From Ostrinia nubilalis (lineage: Eukaryota; Arthropoda; Insecta; Lepidoptera; Crambidae), in contig NC_087100.1 of the NCBI RefSeq assembly GCF_963855985.1, forward strand, positions 6,297,001 through 6,361,000: DNA of 64,000 bases, given 5' to 3'. The position numbers and the translations under genes are program-made. Of the stretch, positions 35,201-47,200 are shown one piece after another. Position 1 is the stretch's first letter. The number at the start of each line of letters is the position of its first letter. The notes under the pieces were generated by a model. That model did no database searches, was not told where the DNA came from, and saw only the letters and a list, made by a program, of their open reading frames with translations.

Positions 35201-38200
35201 TGGCTTTCCAGTGGGCGGAGGTCGCAAGTCGTCGGAGGCGGAGGAGACGCCGGTGCGCGGCGGCTCGCGCGCTTCCAGCGTGTCGGACGAGGGCGGCTTC
35301 AACGAGCCGTCGCCCGGCGTGGTGGCGCGGCTGCGGCCCGCCGACTACCGCGAGCCGCCGCCGCCGCTCACGCGCGACCACCGCGACGCCGAGCGCGCGC
35401 GCTCCGACCCCGACACGCTGTCTGTCTTGCAACAGGTACGTGCTTTTCTACTTACTTATAAATGTGACCTAGTTAAGGTTTGGATTGAACGACGAACGAA
35501 ATTCAGCTTTTTGACAAATCCGTATCGATCGCGGTACCGTTTTCACAGCTAGTTCAAAGTTTCAAACGAAGTTGAAACGTAATCGGAGCGCAACTTCAAT
35601 TTTATGTAAAAGCTACTTTTTCTCAAACGCAAATAAAACGCGTGACGAACTTTTGCTGCGTTTTAGTAATTTTAGTTTCTAAAATAAGGTGTTGGGACTT
35701 TTAATGGAAAGTGCATAAACCTGTTGTTTGTATAGGTAAAGTTCACGCGCTAACAAAGTAGCGCGTGAACTTTACCGTGATACCGAATTGCACATTAGCT
35801 GGAACGAATATGGAGCGCAATTCGCGCGCGACTGGAGATGAAACGCAAATGTACTGGAGACATTACAAATTAGCGCAATCGAGGCCTAGGAAGGCTCTGG
35901 CTGGATGCAGGCCGCTGCCAACCGGCTAATCTGGGAAGCATTGGGGTAGGCCTATACTCAACATCAACAGTGGATGTCCTGTGACTGAAATGATGATGAT
36001 GGCAATGATAGTATGTTTAAGATCGTCATTTGAAGAATTGCTAAAATCAACATCATAATTTAAAAGATTTCTGCGTCCCGATTAAGCAAATTGTACCAAA
36101 TTTTCGCAAAGAGCCGTAAAGCGGAAGTTACTTATGAAGAACACGCGACGTGTTCACACACGCAAACTCAACGGTTCTGAAGGGAACCATTTTCAACCGA
36201 CTTCAAAAAAGGAGGAGGTTCTCAATTCGACCCGTATGTTTTTTTTTTTTTTTTCTATGTTTGTTACGCGATAACTCCGCCAATTATGAACCGATTTGAA
36301 CAAATTTTTTTTCGGCGTATAGGTAATACCTCAAGGGTGGTCCCATTTAAATTTAATAATAAAAAAAACAACCCCCAAGGGTGGAAAATTGGGGATGAAC
36401 TTTTTTATACGCAATATCTCCGCCGATTATAAACCAATTTGAACGATTATTTTTTTGTTGAATAGGTATTATCAAAAGGGTGGTTTCATGCGAATTTGAA
36501 GAAAATATTTCACCCCCAAGGGTGGAAAATTGGGGATGAACTTTTTTATACGCAATATCTCCGCCGATTATGAACCATTTTTTTTTGGTCTCAGTGTACT
36601 GCCTACCTTCAGTGGTAACATCAAGGTAATAATTAGTTAACTAAAAAGCAAGAAATAAGTAAAATTTTATAAAAAAAATAAAACCGACTCCAAAAAACCT
36701 AGGGTCAAGGAGGCAACAGTGACTCGGTCGGCTACAGTGGCTCAGTCATGTTTCGACCTGAAGGCATAGGAATATATATTTGTCTCTTTTACCGATTCAA
36801 AGGTCTTGGTACCCGAACACGTTTAAACCAGTTTGCTCGCCGGTCAAGTGCCGTGCGGAAGGGTGAGGGAATGTTTTTTGTTTTCGCGCCCACTAAATTA
36901 CATTCTAAGGTGAGTTTCGATTGTTTTCATATCTTTGTTTGTTGCTATAGGTAATAGCCGTTATATTTATCGGATAGTAGGTCTTGTATCAATTGTCTTT
37001 AATCCGAATTTTGACTAATTTGTTTTACATCTTGGTTTTTTTGATCAAATATTTACAAAATGGCGTAGAAGTACACAGTGACTCAATTTTAATACTTTAT
37101 ACGAATTCAATATTTTTATAACTTTAAATCGAATTTTGTTTTTTATTTACAGAATACCACGGAAAAAACCGACAGAAAAATAGGGAAGAAATAAATAACG
37201 AAGAGATTGAGATGACTTAAGATCTTATAGGTAGCAATAAAAGTACTAAGAGTCGTGTTGAATTGTTGATTATAATAAGAATAGCTTTTGCAGTTTTGTT
37301 ATTATTTCTAATAAAAAACTACGCGGAATGGGCATTTTCTTTTCATATAAATACTGCCGTACCACGTTAATACTGTGTACCACGGTAGTGAGTCAGTGTG
37401 TACACCTAGTAGTCCACAGTGGCTCAATTATCATTTTTTTGTTTTAGGTTCCTACTATGACATAAGTAGTAAATAATGTAGAATCATGAGTGCTCAGTTA
37501 CAGTTCAATAGTGTATCTAAAATGTGAGCAAATTTTAGGCCAATATTAAAGCGATATCTATTTTTATTAAGCTTCGAAAAAAAAGTGAGTCACTGTTGCC
37601 TCCCTGACCCTACACTAAAACGTAGAAAAATAATTACTAATTACCTACTTATTTATTAGGACGAATTATTAATATTTATGTAGGTATACCATGATTGATA
37701 CTTTTGGAGTCGGTGCAGGCAAACTTTACATGTTTCATAATCTTGGCACCGACTCCAGAAGTATCAATCATGGTATACCTACATAAATATTAATAATTCG
37801 TCCTAATAAATAAGTAGGTAATTAGTAATTATTTTTCTACGTTTTAGTGTAGGTTTTTTGGAGTCGGTTTTATTTTTTTTATAAAATTTTACTTATCATG
37901 TTCATTAAAGTATTGCAGTCAAACATATTTTGAACTTTGTCATAAGTTCTTACTATTTTAAATTGTGATGTGATTGCATAAACATACACAGAATGCCTTT
38001 GAGTCGCGCAATGGGGAAAAATATCAAGGGTTCGGCAAAGTAACCTCCTTTATTCCTTCTGATGATTCTCGTTAGTAACTAACCGGCATAGCCTCGAACG
38101 TACTTTGTACAGCTTTAATTTGTAACATCTCGCCTGCAGGACTCGGGCGTAGTGGTGAGCGAAGCGAGCCAGGGCTCCATAGAGGTGCTCGACAAGTCGA

Positions 38201-41200
38201 CCACCAGCCAATGGAGCGTGTCGGAGGCGGACAACGCGTCGGGGGAGCCGCGCGGCGCCGACGCGGCCGACGCCGAGCCGCGCTGGGACGACAAGCAGCC
38301 CGACAGCATGACGCCCGACGAGGCCGAGATCCTCCTCAGCTCCAGGTAACGCTTTACGCTACCAATGTATATTCCGCTATACTTGACCACTTCTCGATCC
38401 TTATGCTACGTTATTTCAACAAAAAAAAATGAATTCACATCCACGTTCCACTTACAAATCGAACAAAAACTGCATTTATGCACGGACTGTGTAATGTGTA
38501 CGGATTTAATAGCTCTGTTCTGTATGTTGCAATAAAAATCTATGTAGCAACATCTTTCCTTTGTAGTGCATGTGTGTTGTTTCACTCGTATTTGACCGAT
38601 GACATACTCAAATAACAATGTAGCCGTTTTTGAGTATGTCTCTATTAGCTTTATTTCTTTTAATCGTATTTTTTTATTATTTGCATGCTGCCTGTCCGCA
38701 CAACGCTTCATTATTACCTGATCTGATCACATTTGCAGTATTTTGGAGAAAAAACTTCGGTAAGCTATTTTATTGGCATTTTCAAACCATCTAAAGCTAC
38801 GAACGCACGATATAGTTTGTTTACGATTTTGATCTTGAATTTTTTATTATGTCAAGTTTAGTGTAATCAACCGTGAAAACCGTCCTAACGTGAGTTCATA
38901 GCTTAAGTTTGGCTACCTTACTTTATATTCTAGCTAGTTTGTGCTAAATACTTATTTGTCATCTTGTTCGCTTGTTTCTACTTTTATTATTTTAGATAAG
39001 TTTTCCTTCGTTTTCTATTTACTTTTCTCAGAATGTTAGAATACGTTACTATAATTCTTGATACCGAGTCATTTGCCATTTATAATGGGGAGGTATTTGT
39101 CAAAATTTTATATCGCTCTTCAAGCCATGTTCACGATCCTCTAGTTATCTGGAGACAGGCTTGGGTATAGTGCCAGAGTAAATACAAATGAGTAGGTCAT
39201 CTTCATAGAAACGCATCGAGCGCGGTTTGTATGTGAGCGCGCGCCAATTTAGCGTGTGTATTAGCGGGATGTTGCGCCGAATTTTGTCAGTGTGTGCGTG
39301 CGCGCCGCATACGTATTGGCGCGCGCTCACATACAAACCGCGCTCGGCGTTTCTATGAAGATGACCTACCTCATTTGTATTTACTCTGATAATGCTAAGC
39401 GTGTGGTGACTGGTGGGTTGCAACTTGCAGACAAGAAGCTCTGCTGTCGGACGAGCAGGCGCAGGAGATCGCCGCCATGCTGTCGCCGCACACGCTGCCG
39501 CACGACAACGGCGTCTCGCTCAACGACAGCTACCAGTCCGTACTCTCCTACGAGAGGTGAGTATCACCAGCACACCATGTTTTATATTATGTCGCTATTT
39601 ACACAATCATGTGATGTTCGTGCCTAAAATGTACAGAATCGGATAGTTGATACTGTTGAGTCGGTATTTCCAAGACATTTTATTTATCATGGGCTTAGTC
39701 GTGAAATAAAAATAAATAAGATTCGCATTTTGGCAGCTTATTAGGTAAGCCAACTAACTAGTGAGGTCACCCTATTGTCATGTATTTGTGGTTTTCCAAC
39801 CCTCCTAATTTACGCCACAGTTGATGATTTTAGATTGTATGTACCTAGTTTAAAATGTATATTATCTATGCTAGTAATCACCGATCACGAAAAGAACGGT
39901 CGCTATTACACCTGTCGTTGCGTCCCCAGTATGCAGTCAGTGGACGAGAGCTACGAGTTCGTGTCCCTCGAAGCGGACAACGGCATGGCGGGCGGCGACC
40001 GCAAGCTTCCGGCCGAGGCTCGAGCCGAGCCCGAGCGCGCGCCCGAGCCCGAGCGCGAGCACGAGCGCGAGCCCGAGCGCGACGAGGGCACGGTGTTCGA
40101 CCACTACCCGCCGCAGCCGCTGCGCGAGCTTGCAGAGGAAAACGGCATACATTACTTCGAGGATGGACACTTCTATACGGAGGTGCGATGCCTGCTTCTC
40201 GACTGTCAAATATTGTGTACGCAAGCCAATCGCCTGGCGTAAATTTTAAATTTAATTTATTCGGAACACCGACAGCGACGCGCTGCGATGTGTAGTCACA
40301 AAGTAGCATATTTTCTTAATTCTTAGCTATTTACAGACATTAGTATTTTATATGATTATTAATTAGTAGCTGACGAGGCTTGATGCGAGTGAAATTGTAA
40401 ATACAATTTCGGCGTTTTAACAGTGACTTGCGACACAAATTGCGATCATGATTTGTTAGAGTTTGCTTTTGTAATCACCTTACAATTTATTTCATTTCTA
40501 GGTCGAAGGACTTCCGCCTATCGAAGAAGTTGAAGACGACGATTATTACCCGCCAGTATTTGTTAAGAAAAGCTCGAGAGTTAAATTCAGGTATGTGATC
40601 AAAACTAAGCGTCTACGTAACCAAATCTTCGATCAAAATACGGAAAAAAATCAGATACTCCACGTTCTAGACTAGAAAAAAAGAATGAAGAAATATTTTG
40701 GTTCAAACACAAATAAAAAATTACAATAATACAGTTAGATTAAAGGGAGTTAGAACCAAAAATCCCTACCGTTCCGGTAGTAGAACCCGGAAAATTACGT
40801 TGTTATTAGGCTTTTGTTTGACACGATTTTGACACAGACCTATGCTATTCTATATAATATTAAAGTGTTTCCTTACCCCCGCAGCACGGAGCCAATGCGC
40901 GTATTCTCCACGCACTCGGTGCGCGAGTACGACCGCCGCAACGAAGACGTGGACCCGGTGGCCGCGTCGGCCGAGTACGAGCTGGAGAAGCGCGTCGAGA
41001 AGATGCACGTGTTCCCCGTCGACCTGATCAAGGGCGCTGACGGACTGGGGCTGTCTATCATTGGTGAGTGTTAAAGAAAGCATTTAAAACCTGTATACTA
41101 CATTACATACCTATTGCAGCACTCGTACTCGCCATTGGCTTATGACATATCTAAACTACGGTTACAAATTAAATTTCCAATTATTGTATCCAAGGTATGC

Positions 41201-44200
41201 GGTCATAAATTGGCTCCAATACCTTTTAGCAAAAAATAAGGTTAGGGAAGGGGTCCGCCTGCCTACGTCCTTCACTTCCCTCGCCTTTGATCGTGTCCAA
41301 AAAACCGATTCAATGCTACGTTTATGTCCAGTATCTGACCAAGACTAATCTACACATTGGTGTATTGCATCCAAGACTGGACCGATTATATTATACTCAA
41401 TGTGTGGCGCCAGCATAAGAGACCGACCACCTTGCGAGATCATTTTATAAGAAATGGGTTTAGTTGTGTCTTTGTAGTATTCCGACAGCTTATGTAGCAT
41501 GTATAATAGTAATAATGCGTCGGTATACCATAGCAGCGAGATTGATTTATTTTTCGGATAACTAAAATATTTTTTTAAAGAAGGTAATTAGGGTTAGTGT
41601 TTCTCTACTTTACCCAATATTTTTTACAGGAATGGGTGTGGGAGCGGACGCTGGTCTCGAAAAGCTCGGTATATTCGTGAAAACAATCACTGAGAGCGGA
41701 GCGGCCGCCAGAGACGGTCGAATACAGGTCAACGACCAGATTATCGAAGTGGATGGCAAAAGTTTGGTGAGTGATATTTATTATATTTCGTCTGAACTTT
41801 CAGCTTAGTGGGGGGTTATATCGCCAAGAGACTAATTGGTCATGTTACGAAGCATGCTTATAAAATAACACATTTGTGAATAAGCCCCGCCCTTTTTTTA
41901 TGCTAGACAAGGCAGGTATTTGACCGCAATCGCACCTGGTGTTAGGTGAGATGCAGTCTAGGATGGTACATCTGCCCTGTAAGTGCCTATTCACTCTCGC
42001 CTTGAAAACGCCCGTCTACCCCTTTACCGTCTGTTAAGGGCATTCGCGCAGGCATCCGTGTCGTACTGAATAGCGCTTGACTTCGAATGCGATCATTTCG
42101 TAGTCAAATGGTCATAGAATCATGTCATCTTGCTTGGCGTAAATAGTTGCCAGCGTTATACATAATACGAATTTCAATGTGTTTTTCCCAGGTGGGCGTG
42201 ACGCAAGCGTACGCAGCGTCAGTGCTTCGCAACACGTCGGGCCCGGTGAAGTTCCTGATCGGGCGCGAGAAGGACCCCGACAACAGCGAGGTGGCGCACC
42301 TCATCCGCCAGTCGCTGGCCGCCGACCGCGAGCGGGAGGAGAGGTGAGTGGCAGGCCAAGGGGCGTGGCCAAGTTTGACCTAAAAGTCACTGCACACTTA
42401 TCAACCCGGACAAGGACACCGTATCGCCTTTCGCCGCGCTGTCAACCGCGAGGCAAGGTGTTTACGGTGCAGATTTCAGTTTCATACAAAGAATACTGAC
42501 CGCCTCGAGTTGGAACGGATATTATTCCGGGTTGATAAGAGTGCTGTGTCACCTAAGTCCGTAATATAACGTCAAAACATTGTAGAGATCCAGTGTTTTG
42601 CCTTGACTGGTCACCAACGAGGCTTTCTCATTCCACAATAATTTAAGTTACATTTCGTTTCGTTACTGGGTAACGAAAGTAACTAATAATATTGTTCGTT
42701 CGTTTCATCCGAAAGACGTCCACTGTTGGACAAAGGCCTCCCCATCATCCATCCAGGCACCTCCCGCGACCTTTACCAGATCGTCGGTCCACCTAGCTAG
42801 AGGGAGGCCTGCCTGCTGTGTTTATTGTAAATTGAATCTTATTGCGTTACCTTAACGTTGTATTCTGTCTGCAGGGCGGGTCGCGAGCGCGCGCGGCGGC
42901 AGCAGAGCGAGGAGCAGGAGGAGCGCGCCGCCGAGCCCGCGCCCGCGCGCCACCCCGACATCAACGACATGCGCGCGCTGCTGCAAGAGGTAACATGATA
43001 TATTACATAATTTATCGAACTCGGTAACGTCACGGTAATATTATCATACAGTATTGTAACTTCATATAAACCGACGAAACGCGAGCTTTCCTTCGAATTT
43101 CAAATCTCGGGACGTGGTCGAGATGAAAAAATTAGGGGTGTCGCGAATGTGCCGAACGAAGGTTGATGGCCTAATGTTGAAAATGACTAAGGTGATTGAA
43201 TTTGACTGATCGTCATTTACGGTCAAATTTGACAAAAACTAATCATTAACTGTCAGAAATGGTCATTTTCAGACAATTTCAAATTGAAATGAAAATTATA
43301 ATATATTGTACCTATAAAACCAGCTTTTGCCAATGATTTCACCCGCCTGAAATTAAAGTAAACAGGTCATTAAGTACTCATTATGATTAGTAGATTCAAA
43401 ATTATTTTAGTATATTTTTTTTTTAATTAAATCTACTAATCACAAAACAATACACATTTTTATCCTATTCCATTAACAAAGTATTTTGTTTGTCTAAATA
43501 AAAAAAAAATACAATCACAAAACTAGATAGAAATTCTAAGTAGACAGATGTAATTAGAATGGGTACTGTAGGTGAGCAGCCCTATCGCATGTTGTCATAC
43601 CGTGACGTACCGCGGGGCTGTTGACATTTATTTCAAAAATATGGCCGAGTTGGAATACTGTATAGATAGTATTACCGTGATCTCGGTAACGTTAATAGCT
43701 TTTTATACGTCCGGAGCAAGCTTCTACAGTGTGAGTCACGTTAAAGTGTACATATGAAAATAGATGAAACTAGACCTATTTTTATCGACAAAAAAGTGGT
43801 CAAAATTTTTTTGAGATTTTTTTTTAATTTTTTACAGAATTTTTTTTCTTCCAATTACTTATTGTAAAGAAAACGTAATAACTTTTAAACTAAGCGGTAT
43901 ATCCTGATAAAATAAAAATAGTAATAATGCTAAATAACAGGCGATACTAAAAAAATACATAAAATACACAAAAACGGCTCACAAATAATAAAAAATGAGA
44001 CTTTTTGAAAAAAAATTGCTTTTAAATTAGTATTTTTTTGGTTATTTGATAAATTTCTCCAAAAAATGCCCCTATAACCGGTGGTTTTTATTACTTTGTA
44101 TTATTCTCTATCGTATTACCTTCGTAAAACCAAAAAACGCATATCTCTATCCCTATCACAACGTTTGCAATGATCGTTTGAACTAAGCCTCTCGGGGCGC

Positions 44201-47200
44201 GCCATTCAACGCTTCGTTAACAACGAAACTGAAAATGGCTCTATAGTCCAGTCATTTAAGCTTAAATTAGGTAAGAATCTCGGAATTAGAGATACCCAGC
44301 TGTAAGTCTGTAAATACTTGTATATTGACACCCTAAAAGTTGTCTCAAAACCTACATATGGTAGGGTGTAAGCAACTATTAAATTTTAAGGTCAAAGGTC
44401 ACAAAAATCGGTTTTTTGCGCTTTTTTTGGAAATATCTCATTTCCTATGGGTTTTTTGCTATTTGTATTTATTATCAATATTGTAGAATACTAAATTCTC
44501 TACAAATTTTGTTTAAAAATTTTTTTTATACGGTGAACCGTTTTCGAGATAGAGGGCGGAGAGCGCGCGGTCACTGCATCACTTCAGGTCAACTTAAGCG
44601 GTTTAGGTTTTTCATACAAAAGGATTTTTCCGCTAATTCCCGTGGGAATTTCGGTAATTACTTGTTGTAAATAAGCTTTAAGTTTACTAAGGTACCTACA
44701 TGCCAAATTTCAAGCGTCTAACTTCCGTTAAGCGTTTAGATTTTTCATACAAAAGGATTTTCCCGCTAATTCCTGTTCCCGTGGGAATTCCTAAGTAAAC
44801 TATAACCTGCCCAGGTGTATGAAGAATAATTGTACCAAGTTTCGTTAAAATCCGTCGAGTAGTTTTTGTTTCTATAAGGAACATACAGACGGACAGACAG
44901 ACAGACAAAAATTTTACTGATTGCATTTTTGGCATCAGTATCGATCACTAATCACCCCCTGATAGTTATTTTGAAAATATATTTCATGTATAGAATTCTG
45001 TCCGTCTGTATGTTCCTTATAGAAACAAAAACTACTTGACGGATTTTAACGAAACTTGGTACAATTATTCTTCATACACCTGGGCAGGTTATAGTATACT
45101 TAGGAATTCCCACGGGAACAGGAATTAGCGGGAAAATCCTTTTGTATGAAAAATCTAAACGCTTAACGGAAGTTAGACGCTTGAAATTTGGCATGTAGGT
45201 ACCTTAGTAAACTCAAAGCTTAGTTACAACAAGGAATTCCCGAAATTCCCACAGGAATTAGCGGGAAAATCCTTTTGTATGAAAAATCTAAACCGCTTAA
45301 GTAGACCTGAAGTGATGCAGTGACCGCGCGCTCTCCGCCCTCTATCTCGAAAACGGTTCACCGTATAAAAAAAGTTTTTAAACAAAATTTGTAGAGAATT
45401 TAGTATTCTACAATATTGATAATAAATACAAATAGCAAAAAACCCACAGGAAATGAGATATTTCTAAAAAAAGCGCAAAAAACCGATTTTTGTGACCGTT
45501 GACCTTGAAATTTAATAGTTGCTTACACCCTACCATATGTAGGTTTTGAGACAACTTTTAGGGTGTCAATATACACGTATTTACAGACTTACAGCTGGGT
45601 ATCTCGAATTCCGAGGTGAACTTACTATAATGACTGGACTACTAGATTTGTAATTTTGATAAAGACAAGTTAGATTTCAAATAAAAACAAAAGATTTCGA
45701 AGTAAAATAAGCATTTTAGTTAAAATTAAAATTGTCTCTACCTGTAGCGGAGAATAATGTTGTGGCAGGCCTTTGTTCAAACGATCATAGCAAATGTTGT
45801 GATAGGGATAGAGACATGCGATTTTTGGTTTTACAAAGATAATACGATAGAAAATAATACAAAGTAATAAAAACCACCTGTTATAGGGGCATTTTTTGGA
45901 GAAATTTATCAAATAACCAAAAAAACACGAATTTAAAAGCAGATTTTTTTCAAAAAGTATCATTTTTTATTATTTGTTGGCATTTTTTGTGTATTTTATG
46001 TATTTTTTTAGTATCACCTGTTATTTAGCATTATTACTATTTTTATTTTATCAGGATATACCGCTTAGTTTAAAAGTTATTACGTTTTCTTTACAATAAG
46101 TAATTGGAAGAAAAAAAATTCTATAAAAAAATAAAAAAAAATCTCAAAAAATTTTTGACCTCTTTTTTGTCGATAAAAATAGGTCTAGTTTCTTCTATTT
46201 TCATATGTACACTTTAACGTGACTCACACTGTATAAAGGTTTTTTTAAAATTATTAGTAATTTTAATGCACAAATTACTAATAGTCCCATTAGCCCCTCG
46301 TACTAAGCTAATATGTCACGACTGGGCTCACCACAGTAGTCGAGCGATGTCGCCAATAGAACGCGTCCCTAACGCTGCGTTATTATAACATTAATAGCGT
46401 TGCGTACTGTTAGCGCCAGCGCTGTTTGACACAAAATATCCGCACAACACACAATAACAGGCTAGCGCGTTAAGTACGCGTTCTATTTGAAAGCTTAACT
46501 GCGCCCTTGCTGTGGTCTTGATCTGGTCTTTTCTGTGCACTGTGCGGGAAGGCTGTTTTCTCATGAAGAATGTGCTAAGTTTGTGTTTGTTAAGCATAAT
46601 ACCGCGCAGCTCTAGTGGAAGGAAACGGTGTAGCGCAGCAAGGTTTAAGAAGAGTAAAGAGCTCGCTACGTGTCTTATCACTGCTCATTTTCCTCGCACA
46701 CCGTGAGCCCGTGACGTTGTACACAGTAACCTTCACGTATAATTTATTACAGCTGGTGGGCATGGAAGCCGGTGGCGCCAGCAGCGAGCAGATCAGCGGG
46801 CGGCTGCGTTCCTGGTGCTCCGTGCGTGCTCCGTCAGACCACCTCGACGCCGCGCACCGCGCGCAGAGGAAGTACGACAAGGTAGGTCCTGACCTGCGTT
46901 TGCGCCGATAACGATTCCAAATACCGTATTCACAAACATTACTATGAAGTCTCACAGTGCGCTTGAACGCACAGGGTGACACACGAACCAATATCAAAGC
47001 TCTATTCAACGCTGTGCGTTCGATTTGCTGCTTCACTTAAGCAAGTGTCGTTTGTGAATACGGGCGTAATCCTATTCAGTGATCTGTCACTGCTCGCTCG
47101 TGAATTCGTTACGGATTAGCCATGCCGGTGAGGCCGCCGCGCGTTTTTTGTTTTCGATGCCTGCTTGGGGAGATAAACATGCCTGGTCATACCCAAATTC

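Larger units (their letters stand above)
30809..35211 (+). other. Spn intron 2-side interval (exon 1 to exon 2), with a candidate alternative exon
   Basis: 4.4-kb intron. A GC-rich segment at about 32210-32309 ends in a good donor (cctcg then gttagt) and reads ...[11 protein letters not shown] in the phase that joins exon 2. It could be an alternative first exon or a cassette. Another GC-rich patch lies at 31375-31445. The rest is AT-rich plus the MITE block at 34397-35038. A cagggtgtcc element end lies at 32464 with no partner seen. Confidence 0.4.

Noticed and set aside
36748..36954. 68-codon ORF in the Tc1-like element
   Set aside because: No similarity to a DDE transposase that I can see; the element is too short and non-autonomous.
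46391..47036. Minus-strand ORFs of 96-148 codons
   Set aside because: Antisense to Spn exon 12 and flanking intron; no domain.
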